DNA of 64,000 bases from Orbilia blumenaviensis (GCA_036872755.1 JAVHNS010000004.1:2666001-2730000); one strand, 5' to 3'. Counted from the first letter of the stretch, positions 23,302-35,137 are shown. Notes: generated by a model not told the origin, from the sequence alone. Made by a program: numbers and translations.

Positions 23302-24871
23302 AGTTTTATTATTGCGGGATGTTATTTCAGTCTTTTTTGAATGCTTTACAGTTTTGATACCGATTCGCAAGTTTTTGTGATATCTGGTCTTGCCACTTAT
23401 TTCTTTCGTACTCAGATCACATAAAGCATGAAGTTCGACGGATGAATGGTTATCGATGTGATTTCGACTCATCGCCGTCGTTCTATTTACGTTTATACGT
23501 CCGCAAATGCACATGCATGTTATCCCGAGTGTATTTGGAATCGAATGGCGTGCACGCTTTCCCTAGTGCTGTCCGTTATGAATTATTCTTTTTTTTTATC
23601 TTTGATTTTTTTTACCACAGTACCACCCAGGCGCTCGCACCTCTACAGAAAAGTCCCTCAAGTTTGTCTGACATATATTCATGCGGCGTGGTATTATCGG
23701 CCTAACTTATCTTTTTCTTCTCTTTTCTCTCTCTGATGATTAGCGGCTTTCCTTCCTTTCTACATTTGAGGCTTCAGGGACTTTGCATAATCTATGTTAA
23801 TGTTGCACCATATCAACAGTTTCCCATCTACCTTTTGTATATGCTTCATAATTTTTGCTAAACTTCCGAGCTTGATTACCCAGCGGAGCGTTCCTATATG
23901 GTCATATTTCCCATTATTCTTTTATGCCACTGATCGCAACCTTCGATGTACACCAAATATACCATTATACAGCTGTAATGTGCCGCGTTGGTATTTCGCT
24001 CTCTCATAAGTAGCTAGCTAGCTGACTCGAGATTTCGACTTTGTGTTGTCTGGTTCCAATGAGACCAACTCGAGATAATCTATCAATTAACTAATACAAT
24101 CTGGGAGAATTCAGTCACAATTTGCTAGTTGTCTACTAGAATGTGGTCCGACGTATGGCCCTACCCTTCCTTTATCAGTCAAAACATGATCAGAGGTTAA
24201 GTGAAGCTCAAATTTGGCGGCAGGAATCCGTTGGATACAACACAAGATTGACTGGCCTTCCTATTTCGGAAGCCAGTTTTCCAACATAGCAACACATTTC
24301 ATAATATAATATTTATCGGGTTATGAGACTGTTGATGAGCTACTGTGTCTTTTTAACTCGCCGTCTGGTGGGTCCTGTATACTAGAGCGTCCTAAGAACA
24401 GGTTTAAAGCTACTAATAACTGAGCCATATTCTTTTGCAAAACTCGTATGCAGTTTATTTTCCCTCTTTCAAAATTTTTTTTTTCCCAAAATGGTGTTGA
24501 TTACATCGTATTGGCGGAAATTTGCCGGTAGCACTGCCGCAAATGATATTTTAATAATCTACAACTCTTGCAAAATCGAGCACCGCTAAAGACATCATTG
24601 AACTAGAGCCCATGCTATCGCCGGTAGACGGTCATCTAAACCCATCACAGCAATGCATCTCTTTAAATATATGTGTTAACAGTCGGAGCAGATGAATAAA
24701 GCCAAGAAACCGCTAACCTCCCAAACGAAAACGGACCGTATACACGCGTAATGATCATGACGAATAATCCCCGGCACCAAAGTGCAGCCCTAAAGCATTA
24801 ATGAATATTATTTAAAAAAGGGTAAATATAAACAACCCATCAGACACGAATATACAATTTTAAGCTACATA
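23302..24871. other. Intergenic region (convergent gene ends)
   Basis: The region lies between the 3' ends of two convergent genes. It is T-rich after 23302, probably 3' UTR. Short open frames at 23442-24009 are Phe/Ser-rich and unconvincing. It contains the 35-bp insertion at 24033-24067 described separately. The minus-strand gene's 3' end begins at about 24870. Confidence 0.55.
24025..24075. mobile_element. 35-bp insertion with 8-bp target duplication, copy 1
   Basis: ACTCGAGA at 24025-24032 is repeated exactly at 24068-24075. The 35 bases between (24033-24067) begin TTTCGACTTTG, contain TGTTGTCTGG and end GAGACCA. Reverse-complemented, they match 36765-36799 at 34 of 35 positions, the single difference being A versus G at position 8. 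The flanking octamers of the two copies are unrelated. An unspaced octamer duplication is what transposases with 8-bp staggered cuts leave (hAT-type and some others), but the unit is far shorter than any usual transposon and lacks evident terminal inverted repeats. Confidence 0.7.
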
Positions 24872-26899
24872 TCACTTTCTTGTGATCTCTGTATCCCCAG
24901 GCGCTTCCACTGGATATGTCGGTGCATACAGCTCTACTGGTGGTATCATCCTCCCTTGGCCTCCTAGGTTATCGGCTGACAACTCGCGATAGTACACACC
25001 ATTCTTGGGGTATACTTTATCCGCGTCAGGTGGTGTAGGAACTGGCTGATCAGCTGCCTATAAATGGGTAGAAGATACTACGTTAGTGGGACGTTCTTTC
25101 GGTGGTTCTCGCGATAAACAAGGGTGCGATCGATTGGTACCAGCAATTCTATAAATCTATGGTGCGGCCCTACCTTTCTTCTCTTCTTCGCCTGCCAGAA
25201 AATTAGACCCAATATACTAGCGATCAAAGCGACTACTCCAATGACTATCCCAGCGATAGCGCCATCGGAGAGCTTTTTAGAACTGGGAGGCGAAGGGGAC
25301 GGAAGCGCTGGCGGGACTGGGGCATCCACACGGACGTATTGGGCTGCGGACTGTGAATCGAGGTCGATTTGGGCCATGGAAAACTGATGGGTGTGGTAGT
25401 TTGCTGTTAAGTAGATTTGCTGGTGGCAGCGTTTCAACGCTTACGTATCAGTTATCTATCCTCTTCGGCATGGGAAATTTCTGAATGAGTTATCTACCTG
25501 AAGAAAAGCTCTCCCTAGAACAGAACGGCTTGCGTTATCGACCGGTCTAAGTGGGAGGTATCTGAGCGGCGAAGCCGGGTTAACGCCCTCCGTTGGAGCT
25601 GCGAGGAACAACCAATGGGCTGTGGATTGATTAGTTACATCATCAACGATCCAGGGGTGCTTTAGGATGTCAAAGGTATTTTTACATACAAACAGTCATG
25701 GAGTTAAAAAGCCAGGAGTCACCTGTTCCGTTAAAATGAAACGCTAAAGTTGCCTACACCGTGCTATTAGCATCCGCCTTATAATGGGCCCATACAAATA
25801 TATATAGTGGTTAACATTAATAATAATGTTAAACCGGAAGGGAGGCTTACTGATTCCAAGTTCTTGTATGCCGGTGATGATAAATTGTAGATGTAGTAAC
25901 CAGATGCTCCTATCGATTCGTTCCACACTGCGCCAACACTCTGTGCGATCCGATCCGTAATGGTTCTCGGCAACCAAAGGTATGGCGTCGAGCTATCAAT
26001 CGTGACTTCGAGTGGGCCGCTCAGTAGACTCGAATTCGCCCTCTGACTACTTCTGTCCGCTGGTCCGGTAATATTCAGAAAAAAGTAATCAAGCGTCGCC
26101 TTCATGGTTGGTCTTTCATTTTCTAACGGAAGCATTGTGTGGTTTTGAGTCGAGCCTGGGAGGTACTTCGATTTATCATAACCACCAAAGACCAGCTGTG
26201 GGATTCTCAGCCCATCCCCGGATCCAGTATTATATGCCCATGACGGTGAAGGGATTAGTCGCTGCTGATACATCTGTTGTGTGATGTTCCTCAACCCCAG
26301 GAGTCCATTATTTATTCTTGTACTCCGTATCGCTCCCACAGATACGTTTCTAATACCCGGAATCCCCCCGATAGACACCGTATCCTGGCCTGGAACTCCG
26401 CGAACTTCAATACCGTACGCTTGCCCATTGACTATGACTCCTGCGGACATGTCGGCGCCCAGCTCTGTATCTCGGTCTGCGGTTGGATTCCATGTTGAAC
26501 TTGCGGTTTGGTTGTAGGCGCTTCCACGGCCATCTATACAGGCTTTGATACCATTACAAGCATCTGGCGTGATAGGGAGAATCGTGTCCTGCAGTGTTGC
26601 AACTGTGAGATAGACCTTCTGAGATGGTGTCCCAATTTCAACTTCTGCGGCTGACCATGGACCGTCTGGCCCGTACCTATTAGCACGAATCAGCACAAGT
26701 TAGCAGAATAATTTCAACGATTTACTCCCAAGACTACCATAAAAATAGCTGGAAAGTCATCATGTATTAGGCGGGAGTCATCTACGTACCAAACCTGTCC
26801 GAACTGTGCTACAGCGATATCAGGTACCGAGGATGCCTGCTGGGCGACTGCTGCGGCCAGCGCCGTGAAGCCAGCGAACGTCCTGAATGTCCGACGCAT
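24872..26899 (-). CDS. Membrane-anchored aspartic protease-like protein with degenerate active site, 517 aa, six exons
   Basis: Exons 26790-26899, 25851-26676, 25690-25753, 25498-25619, 25174-25419 and 24872-25057; all phases close. A signal peptide (FAGFTALAAAVAQQASS) is followed by the A1 pepsin-like fold: WSAAEVEIGTPSQKV, LLGLRNI, LVFGGYDKSKY, LPRTITDR and near the end SVLGRAFLQ-QIYLTANYHT. The first catalytic position, normally DTG(S/T), reads VATLQDT, so the Asp appears replaced by Ala63; the second reads IDSST, keeping Asp but losing Gly. I infer a protein that no longer cleaves peptides. Several N-x-S/T sites suggest glycosylation. A Pro/Ser stalk leads to one membrane helix (about 427-449), a KKRRK stop-transfer and a 60-residue tail. 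It would sit at the cell surface. The third and fourth exons (64 and 122 nt) are the least certain part of the model. Confidence 0.75.
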
Positions 26900-29779
26900 T
26901 TCGTCGGATATATCGGAATTATTATTTAGTGTTTAGGTGTTTATTTTTTCTTAACAAGAGCTCAAGCGAATGATTCCCATTAATCTATCCTCCAATATTT
27001 TTATCCGGGTATAATGCACTGGGGTACGATATGTTGAAATTGTAATTTTTCAAAACGAAAGAAATGTCGTAAAGTAACATAAAAACAACAAGAATGAGCT
27101 GCAAAGGGAAACCAAGAGATCTGGAAACGGTTTAAAGGTGGGGAGGGACAAGCCAGGTCTTTATCTACTGCCCAGTCTAAAAATCACCGAAGACAGACTC
27201 CAGATGCAAAGGTGGACTGGGAATTAATTAAGCGTTTACAAATTTATCACTGGCTGGTGGGACTATCCCGCAATGTGCATCTCACAGGGTTTTCGGTCCC
27301 ACCCAGGGAGAAAGGAAAGGAAAATCCAGTCAAAGGGGCCGATATAACCCACCTCTCTAATTGCTTCTGCATGTTCGCTGCAGCACGTTCGCAAATACCA
27401 TCGTCCTGGATGCAAGCTTCCGTTTTGTGTTGCGCCTGACGTCCAACAGGCTGGAACTTCCCGGCATCCCCAGCCTACTTTCCCAGTCGACATTTGCCAA
27501 CCATTTCGCATTGGCCACCACCACAGCGATTAGTTATTAAATTCTCATAGGAACAAACGACAGCCTGTGAGTTCTAATAGTGTGCATCTTACTATATTCG
27601 GAGGGTATGATAGCGGGTCCGCCCGCTGGTTTTTATCCGGATGGAGGGGTGGGTGTAAGCAAAGTCTAGCCTGCATGGCACTGATTACTGATATAACAAG
27701 ACGGGCCCCTGGTCTCGGCATGGGCTAGGCATGTCGACTGCTTTTTATCGAAAATGCGAAATCTGGGAGAATATGGAATAAAGTATGCATACGAGGTATA
27801 AGAAGGCTGGTTTTTAACAGGGTTGGCTTTCGATTTAGGTAGAAGAGCTCGAGTCAACTGGGGAGCCCCCTTGTCCTGCGTCGGCGGACGCCTCAACGTT
27901 CGTATGCACTGAGCTGTTTCGAGGAGGAACTTTGAATTCACAATTGAGGAAGAGGAAGGTTTATCAGATGTTTGAACCTTGGCATTGAATTATTCTTCGC
28001 GGTCTGCGATAACTCACAGTGCTGGCGGTCTTGCCGTCGGGCCATAGTCGAAAGACCTGGAGATGAAACATTTTAACGGTCCCAGCAACTTGCGCCGGCC
28101 CCATCTACCAATAGTCTTGAAAGCCTGGTCACTACCAGTTGATATCCGTCGGCAGGGCGAAAGCCACACTGTATGAGGTAGTTAGCTAAGCTCCATCCCC
28201 TTGTTTGGTAAGACCCCCAGTTTGGTTAGGTAAGCCTCAGCCAAGCGTTGCATCAGATCCAACTCTGTCTAAACTCACTCCAGTTATTTTGATCTGACCA
28301 AACATTTATAGAAACAAGTGAATAGAAAAAAACTGAAACGGCTAGCTAAAGATAAAAAACACTCGCTTCGCCAGCTTAGTGCCTTAGCTAACTATCTAAG
28401 CTTGCCGAGAAGATTAAGTTCAGATTTGGGCGTTGTATGCCATGTAACATGTTGGTTGGTTTGTGCGCCGTCCGCAGTCGTCGGCCAAAATACCTTCCTT
28501 TAGATGCTTTTCAAAACCGGTGTATTTTAGGAACCGCCATTACTTGACTATGCAGTGTGCCTACATACATGCTTTTCACCAAAGTGGCTTAAGCTTTTTC
28601 TGGGCTCTGTTTTCCCCATTCACCATCTACCAGGCTACCTAACCGACCAAGTTATCAGACGAGGTCGTTGAGGATCAAATTGCAATTACACTGGCCGCTG
28701 AGCGGAAGCGCCGAGTCCGCGTGTATGTATCTGTGTGGTAATTTCGCCACTGCAACGCAGCAACCATTACTAAACCTTCGCAGATGTTACTGCATCTGTC
28801 TTCGCTGTTGGAGAATAAGCGGGAATATCATCAATCCTTTATCGTATCATTTCAACAGAAATCTCAATAAGGGGGTGCATGCGTATTCTTGGCTTTCGGT
28901 GGTGCTTTCCCTTAGCTTCAAGAAAATATACTCGATCGTTGGAACATTTCCGGATTTTGTCTTCGTTATTTCACGCACTCATTGCATCGATGGCTGGTCG
29001 GCTGGGCCGCTGCCTTGGTAAATGTGCGTCTGCGCATGCAGCTGACCAAAGACTGCGAAAACTTTAAGCTTGTGCGACAATACATCGGATTTTTCGCCTT
29101 TTCCTAGACATTTCAGCTGGCTACGGGACCAAGACTCCGCCTTAGAAGGCAATATTAGAGAACGGACATTGCGGTGATAGCATATTCGGAATGTGATTCA
29201 TAAATTCGCCTGTTGGCCTAGGCGTCCTTGGAATGTACCAGGAGCCGAGCACGATCGAACTAAGAGAAGCCAATGAATATATACACGTCGAGCCTTAAAT
29301 CGAATCTTACGACTTATGTAATTGAACTGAGAAATCCAATTTAGTATTTGATCTGGGAGAAACCGCCCCAAATTTGCTCAACTAATTGTAAATATATATC
29401 CACATCATAGTGCGAACATGTTATGATCCATCAAGGTTCTTTCCTCAAATTACCTAGCTAGGTCCGCAAAGTGGGTGCCTAAGCCAAGCTCTTTAGATAT
29501 GATCAAGTTTAATTAAATTGCAATATTGATTTCACGATTCAAATTTACGGGGAGGGTATCAGATTGCGCCGGATACGTGCCTCAGAATACCCGGTCTTAA
29601 GTTGTCTTAAACCGTATTATCTAAACCCCTAAACACACGTAGCTTCAATTGAGTATATTACGATAGCTTTCATGGGTCTAGGCCATCGAGGCAGAACTAG
29701 GAGAGGCTTCATGCACCTGAGCGCTTTGTAGATAGTATTTGTGCGAGACTAATGCGATCATGGCGAAAGCATCGATTTC
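26900..29779. other. Intergenic region
   Basis: No coding sequence recognised in 2.9 kb. Between about 27120 and 27520 composition is closer to coding DNA but frames are short (up to 82 codons) and show no motif. The left part must contain the promoter of the minus-strand protease-like gene; the right part is the 3' flank of the DPH6 gene. Confidence 0.5.
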
Positions 29780-32017
29780 TCAAATCCTCACAGATCTCAT
29801 AGCAAATCCTACCCTGTATTCCCGTTGCTGCTTTGTAACATCCCCAGCCCACCAAACTCCAAATGTTGGTACACAACAGACCCCTTCGATCTTAGCATCT
29901 ACGAGCCGTTTAATTATGCTGTCGGCATGATGCCATAGCTCAGGGTTGAGATAGACCGTCAAACTAACTAATTTGTATCCTTCTTTCCGAAGTCTTGGGA
30001 TTGACTTCATAAGGATCGCTAGGGAATCGGCTTCTCTTTCTCCAGCTACTACACCCCAGGCAAGTTGTTGTCGACCAAACGAGGAGAGTTGATATTTTAA
30101 GTCTTCAGCATGAATTTCCGGGCGATTGGTTTCGAAATGTAGGATCGAAGAGCTCTGCGCGGGTACTAGTGTATTACTTTCGTCGCTGTCGTCTTCGGCT
30201 GCCGCCAGTCTGCCTAGGAAGGCCGAATCCACCCCTTGACAAGCAAATTCGACGTGGGATGCGACGGGCAGCTGTGAGACCTGTACGATAATCAGGGGAG
30301 GTGGTATCTCAGCTTGCGACAAGACTGGTGACCGGATGTTCTGGTCTGACGCCTCGAAGTAGCCCTCGTCAATTTCTTCGAGATCACTGTCGTCCTCTCT
30401 CCCATTGCGTGTCTCGAACCACTTTGTCCAAACACACTTCATCACCCCAGCGTCCTCTTTCCTAAGCACGAATCCTACACCTCCTAGCCACCCGCTTTTC
30501 CCATGGATATTCATCTCCCTTCCGACTCTGATCATACTTTGCAATGCTAACACGGTCTCTCCCTCCACTCCGTTATCCTCCCAAATCTTCATCTTCTCTG
30601 GCACTAAACCAATCATACCCGCCACACTAACTACCCCAGCAACGGCGATAGCTTGACTGTAGGGCCCTACGTTCGCGGGAGCCCAATATGATCGACTTTG
30701 TACATGCAGTGCCTTTCTCGTATCCCCTTGTTCAGGGATGTCGCCCGCTACTGATAATAGGACTCCGATATTCTCGGGCATTGCGTCCCCGATGGCTACA
30801 CAAACCCGAGAAGGGGGATTGGGAAATTCAGCGAAATATGAAGAATAAACTCCGTTGATAATTTGAAAGTCGTCTATAGAACGGAGGAGTAGCAAGGTCG
30901 AAGTTATATGTCTAAGGGTTAAATTTGACTGAGAGAGGTGGTCCTGGAGTTGTGAGAAAATCGAGCTCACTTGGTCGATGATGCCCCCAGAAACGCTGTG
31001 GAGATTTGTGATGTAGACATTCTGCGGAGAGAGCTGTATTGTCATTCGGAATGGTGATGTAGGCGGATCGTGTGTTAGCGGCCGCATCTCAGTCTGGTCC
31101 AGGTTTTCAGCCTTCAAGTCCATGAGCCCGTCTAAGACCTTTTCGAACTCTTTGTCGAGTATCGGCGGTTTTTTAGGCATTGTCATCTCTTCGATCTCTT
31201 CGTCATCAAGTTCCACAATTTTCGTTTCTAAAAACCTAGTCCAAGCGACATCACCGCCCTCATCCACAACCTCACTTTTCACGACCTCGATCCTCTTATT
31301 CCAACCTTTACATCCCATTACCAATGTCTCAAACTCCCCTCCTTCTCCTGCAACATTCCCGCCATACTTCTTCTTTATGCCCTCCAACAACATCCGTGTC
31401 TTATAGTCGGCCACGCTACGTCCCAGCCATCTTTCATTAAGCCCTAGGCTTGCAACCTTTATTATCCTTGCATCGAGTCCTACTGCTTCCATTTCCTGTA
31501 AAACTCTCTCTTGTTTCCGTTGCCATATCCATGCAACCGATATTAGGCCTAGCCTTTGACAAACACTCTCGACTCGAGTGCGCTGATATGATGATAATAT
31601 CGCCCCAGAGGAAACGGCTTTTAGCTCTGGATGCTTTGCCTTGATCAAACTTAAAAGAGAGTAGAGATTTTCAATTTCGTCTTCTTCATCGTTCCTCTCA
31701 CCTCCACTGCCTGGGTTGGTGGAATTGGGATGGTAAGATAAATCTTGGTTAACCGAGCTGCCGGTTATTGGAGCGCGATATAGTGGGATGTTTAGTATTG
31801 ATGAATAGTGTGGGAGGACCGTGTGGCCGACGGTCTGGTACATGAACGAGTTCAGATCATCAGAAGTATCAGCATCGGAGGTTTGCAAGGCTAAGATAGG
31901 AGGGTGTAGGTTTGCAAGCGCGATAACCTGAAACCCATTGGCATTGCTGTGAAGTAGCGAGAAGAAGGAGTCTTTGCCGCCAGAGATGAGAGCGACAGTA
32001 GGGACTGGAACTGCCAT
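29780..32017 (-). CDS. DPH6: Diphthine-ammonia ligase with two RidA-like domains, 745 aa
   Basis: Single exon. I chose the ATG at 32017 (context CGACC-ATG-G, then AVPVPTVALISGGKDS) over an upstream in-frame ATG at 32059. Residues 1-240 form the ATP-pyrophosphatase domain: the PP-loop SGGKDS at about 12-17, and the family motif EGGEFETLV near residue 222-230. Two RidA/YjgF-type domains follow (the second with NVGPYSQAIAVAGVVSVAGM around residue 460). This architecture is that of yeast Dph6 (YLR143W). The enzyme uses ATP and ammonium for the last step of diphthamide formation on translation elongation factor 2, in the cytosol. An acidic linker (DDEEIEEM) lies between the domains. DOM34, another translation gene, is just upstream on the same strand. 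Confidence 0.93.
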   Translation of the reverse strand: MAVPVPTVALISGGKDSFFSLLHSNANGFQVIALANLHPPILALQTSDADTSDDLNSFMYQTVGHTVLPHYSSILNIPLYRAPITGSSVNQDLSYHPNSTNPGSGGERNDEEDEIENLYSLLSLIKAKHPELKAVSSGAILSSYQRTRVESVCQRLGLISVAWIWQRKQERVLQEMEAVGLDARIIKVASLGLNERWLGRSVADYKTRMLLEGIKKKYGGNVAGEGGEFETLVMGCKGWNKRIEVVKSEVVDEGGDVAWTRFLETKIVELDDEEIEEMTMPKKPPILDKEFEKVLDGLMDLKAENLDQTEMRPLTHDPPTSPFRMTIQLSPQNVYITNLHSVSGGIIDQVSSIFSQLQDHLSQSNLTLRHITSTLLLLRSIDDFQIINGVYSSYFAEFPNPPSRVCVAIGDAMPENIGVLLSVAGDIPEQGDTRKALHVQSRSYWAPANVGPYSQAIAVAGVVSVAGMIGLVPEKMKIWEDNGVEGETVLALQSMIRVGREMNIHGKSGWLGGVGFVLRKEDAGVMKCVWTKWFETRNGREDDSDLEEIDEGYFEASDQNIRSPVLSQAEIPPPLIIVQVSQLPVASHVEFACQGVDSAFLGRLAAAEDDSDESNTLVPAQSSSILHFETNRPEIHAEDLKYQLSSFGRQQLAWGVVAGEREADSLAILMKSIPRLRKEGYKLVSLTVYLNPELWHHADSIIKRLVDAKIEGVCCVPTFGVWWAGDVTKQQREYRVGFAMRSVRI

Positions 32018-32374
32018 GGTCGAGATGTTGTGTGGTACCGGTCTAGTTCTTATAAACATTTAGTACTAGCTAGTGTGGCCGATTGTAATGCTGAAAAGGG
32101 CCCCTTTAACTAGATATTAATTTGTTAGTTACCGCTCGCAAAGATATTATGGTCTTCTGAAGGCCTCGACCTACGAGCTTAAGATGCATTGTGGGGGAGG
32201 GGTGCCGCTGCGCCAATTCAACTGTAAGAGGATGTCGTTGGGTTGTTTGGGCGTTGGATTTCCCACTTTTATATGCGGCAGTGCGGCAAACAGTAATTAT
32301 AATGCGACTCTGCGATGACCACATATTACGAAAACCTATCTTCGTCGGGAACGATTGTATTTGGAAATATGCAA
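32018..32374. other. Spacer between DOM34 and DPH6
   Basis: 357 bases holding the 3' UTR of DOM34 and the promoter of DPH6, both on the minus strand. The half near the DPH6 start contains CT-rich DNA on the minus strand. No other element seen. Confidence 0.6.
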
Positions 32375-33637
32375 TTATAAATTTTCATCTTCATTTCCTT
32401 CATCTGCTGCGTCTTGTTCTTCGTCACTTTCGTCTAAATCTTGTAATGGAAACAATAATATGGCTGCAACTCCACCAAGGCCGTCAAGCCGAACACCGCT
32501 TTCATGAATACTACTCAAGACCATAACTTCCCCTGCACCGCTGGCCTTTACCTCTTCGACCATCCTCACGTATCTTCTTCTCTCCTGCATGTTGTTACTC
32601 CTAAATAAACTATTACTTACCAATAGCGTTGCAACGGCACCCTTTTCTATCGCTCTCTCAACTTCTTTAGGCCCATACCAAGCCCTATCCTCGTCTGTCT
32701 GCATCATCTTAAAAAAAGATTCCATAGCCTTTGTCTCCTTTGCGTATTTTGTATCCGCTAGCCTTGCGATAACGGCAGGACTCTTCAGAACCTCGTTCAA
32801 AGCGTGTACGTGTCCAGTCGAACAGTGTACTGTCACGAATTTAGGCTTCGCACTCATAACCGTTTTGTTATCGGTCTTGACGGCCTCTGCGAAGATGTAC
32901 TTTTGTAATGACTCCGCAAGAAACCCTGGTGATGCGAGTAGAATTACTTTGAGATTGGATATAGGCAGGTGTCGCAGGATAGATTGGTAAATTGTTTCGT
33001 AGAATTTCTCCATGGATTTTTCAAAAGCGGTGATAGACCCTGCGCGCTTTCGAGGGATAGAGACATCGATTCTTTGGCGTAGGACGGTCATATGCTCTGT
33101 TATTAAGCAGATGTTTGCGAGGCCTATGCGCGCATCGCGGCCGGACGTCAGCCCCTCGATCGTCTACATTTTGACGGTAGATGTTCTTAGGGAAATGATA
33201 GTACCTTCATGTAGAACAACGGCTCCGATCTCTGCCTTTTCAGCAGGATCACAAGCTTCCCTCACGACATCCAAACTAACGGAATCCCACTCAGCCTTCC
33301 CAACCGTGAAGTTTCGATTAAGCTCCAGGTCCAGTGTATGATGCGCCCCGATCTTGACATATTTATTCTCTTCGCTAATCCGTCCATTAATATGAAGCTG
33401 TCCAGCTTGGCTATCGAAATCTACCTTGTCGACTATAATCGTGAGGTTCATATGGACGCGGGAGGAGGATGTAGATCCAGTGGACGACTCAGAGACTATA
33501 CGGCGGACAGCAGAGGCACGCAGTGTGTCACCCACCCGGATGAGGTTGTAAGCATGCCACATATCCTCGGGTTCCTCGGGGTAAAGAGTGACAGTACCAC
33601 TGCCGTCGCGCTCGACTTGCTGCTTTATGAGACGCAT
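32375..33637 (-). CDS. DOM34: Dom34/Pelota ribosome rescue factor, 393 aa, two exons
   Basis: Exons 33205-33637 and 32375-33123; the 81-nt intron has a GTACTA donor, a CTGAC branch and a CATAG acceptor, and splits the Gly codon in LHEG-LANIC. The product starts MRLIKQQVERDGSGTVTLYP, continues with EEPEDMWHAYNLIRVGD, then AVVLHEGLANICLITEHMT and VDVSIPRKR-type sequence (here RIDVSIPRKRAG), which identify all three eRF1-like domains of Dom34. As expected for Dom34 and unlike eRF1, no GGQ motif is present. With Hbs1 the protein binds stalled ribosomes and splits them during no-go and nonstop decay. The C-terminus is an acidic tail (DLDESDEEQDAADEGNEDE). Length agrees with yeast Dom34 (386 aa). 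Confidence 0.95.
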
Positions 33638-34570
33638 CTTGGGGGCGGGAGGTGGTTGGGGTGGGATACCGATTACGACGATGGCGATGCTGTGAAGACG
33701 GAGGTACACAAAGCCCCAGACTGCAGTTTAGGCCTCAGCGTTATCATGGTGGTAGTGGTGGGGCTCAAGATGTGTTGGATGATGTGTTGTTTTGCAGGGT
33801 GAGGATATATACAACACATAATGATATCACACCTTTATCGCAACCCATCCATCGAGCGATAACCTTGTGACTACGACCCAACTTTAAGGTTGGAGACACA
33901 AGCTTAGTATAATACCAGAATCGACCTAGCCTGCCTGGGTATTATGCTATGGGGTTATAGTTTGACTAATTTCATAGTGTCTGCTGACACCAAACGTAAA
34001 TGCTTTGTACGACCTCATGAACCTATTGAACGACGGGAATTATACTTCACAATTAAGATTAGCTAACTGAAATTCCACTTTTCTCGTTTTAATTATGAAC
34101 ATGAAAAGACTCTAGAGTATTTTTCTTTATCTCATCGCATATTAAAGAACTCTAGATTACCATCGAAATCTGCCACATATGCAGACCAATATCGTATCCG
34201 TATTAGCGTTTCAAACAAATGCATACTTGGTACTGGTACCCCGATTATCTGGTCGGCCGATGCCGACTAATCACATCAACTGTAAATAATATCGTAACAA
34301 TCCTAACTCCCATGTCGATAGCTAAAACCCAACCAAATCTCTGCCGGCTGATAAAGATTTGTTTTTGAACGAAAAAAAACGGAAAAAAAAAAGGAGGAAG
34401 AAGACGAAACAAAGAAACAAAGAAGCAAAGGAAGAGGGGCCTGTATCCACTGTATAGTATAGACGTCTCGCCAAAAAAAGCCTTTGAAGAAGTCCGAGCC
34501 CAATCCAGACGCAGTAAGCCTGTCGGCACCTACATGCATCCACTATGCATAAACCTCCAAACCCCCCAGT
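33638..34570. other. Intergenic region
   Basis: It contains the DOM34 promoter on the left and the 3' flank of the small gene at 34571. An A-rich, GAAG-rich tract at about 34366-34435 makes long but low-complexity open frames on the minus strand. No gene is supported. Confidence 0.55.
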
Positions 34571-35137
34571 CTACTCCTCATCCGGATCCCACCTCACTGT
34601 CTTTTTCTTTCCCTGCGATTGGTCTTGATGGTCTTGCTGCTTGCCAGACGTTTCACACCAAGCGCCACACGCAATTCTTACTGCATCTTCATAGTGATGG
34701 TTCTTGACAATTTTGTTTCTTGCAACCTCAAATTCAGGTTGTTGCTTTTCTGAATCCTTTGTGAAGTTTGTTGTCGAGCTTGAATTTGTAGATTGATTGA
34801 ACGGAGGCGTGATAGGAGGGCTTTCTGGCATCGATGCAGGAGGGGAAGTCGGATTTGAATCTCGTTTTATTATTCTTGTGCGTGGAGGCACGCAGCGTCT
34901 TGCTGAACTGCGGGACCCAGAACGAGAACGAGTAGTTGTTCCACTACCAGGCATCCCGTCTGTCGGTGATGTTGGACTTGATGAAGGTGAAGAAGGTGTC
35001 GAAGGAGGGGACAAAAGTATGGGCTCTGGAGATGAGGAATCTGAGGATGGGGGTGAAGGTGTTATAGGCGCATTTTCGAGAGGAGATTGTAGGGTCGCTG
35101 GGTTTGGGGATGGAAACGGCGGGAAGAAGCGAAGCAT
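34571..35137 (-). CDS. Small low-complexity protein, 188 aa, unknown function
   Basis: Single-exon frame with ATG at 35137. The first 90 residues are almost entirely Pro, Ser and Thr with an Arg/Ser patch (RSRSGSRSSARR), giving many possible phosphorylation sites. The last 60 residues look less biased (FEVARNKIVKNHHYEDAVRI, then ACGAWCET) and end in KKKTVRWDPDEE. The compact C-terminus with a VRWDPDE ending suggests a real, conserved protein rather than a chance frame; this is inference. No signal peptide, membrane segment or known domain was recognised. Confidence 0.55.
   Translation of the reverse strand: MLRFFPPFPSPNPATLQSPLENAPITPSPPSSDSSSPEPILLSPPSTPSSPSSSPTSPTDGMPGSGTTTRSRSGSRSSARRCVPPRTRIIKRDSNPTSPPASMPESPPITPPFNQSTNSSSTTNFTKDSEKQQPEFEVARNKIVKNHHYEDAVRIACGAWCETSGKQQDHQDQSQGKKKTVRWDPDEE

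Noticed and set aside
25420..25850. Frameshift in the protease-like gene between VATLAFHFNGT and the HWLFLAAPTEG segment
   Set aside because: A GTATGT...CTAATC...CCACAG intron (25620-25689) restores the frame cleanly, so no pseudogene needs to be assumed.
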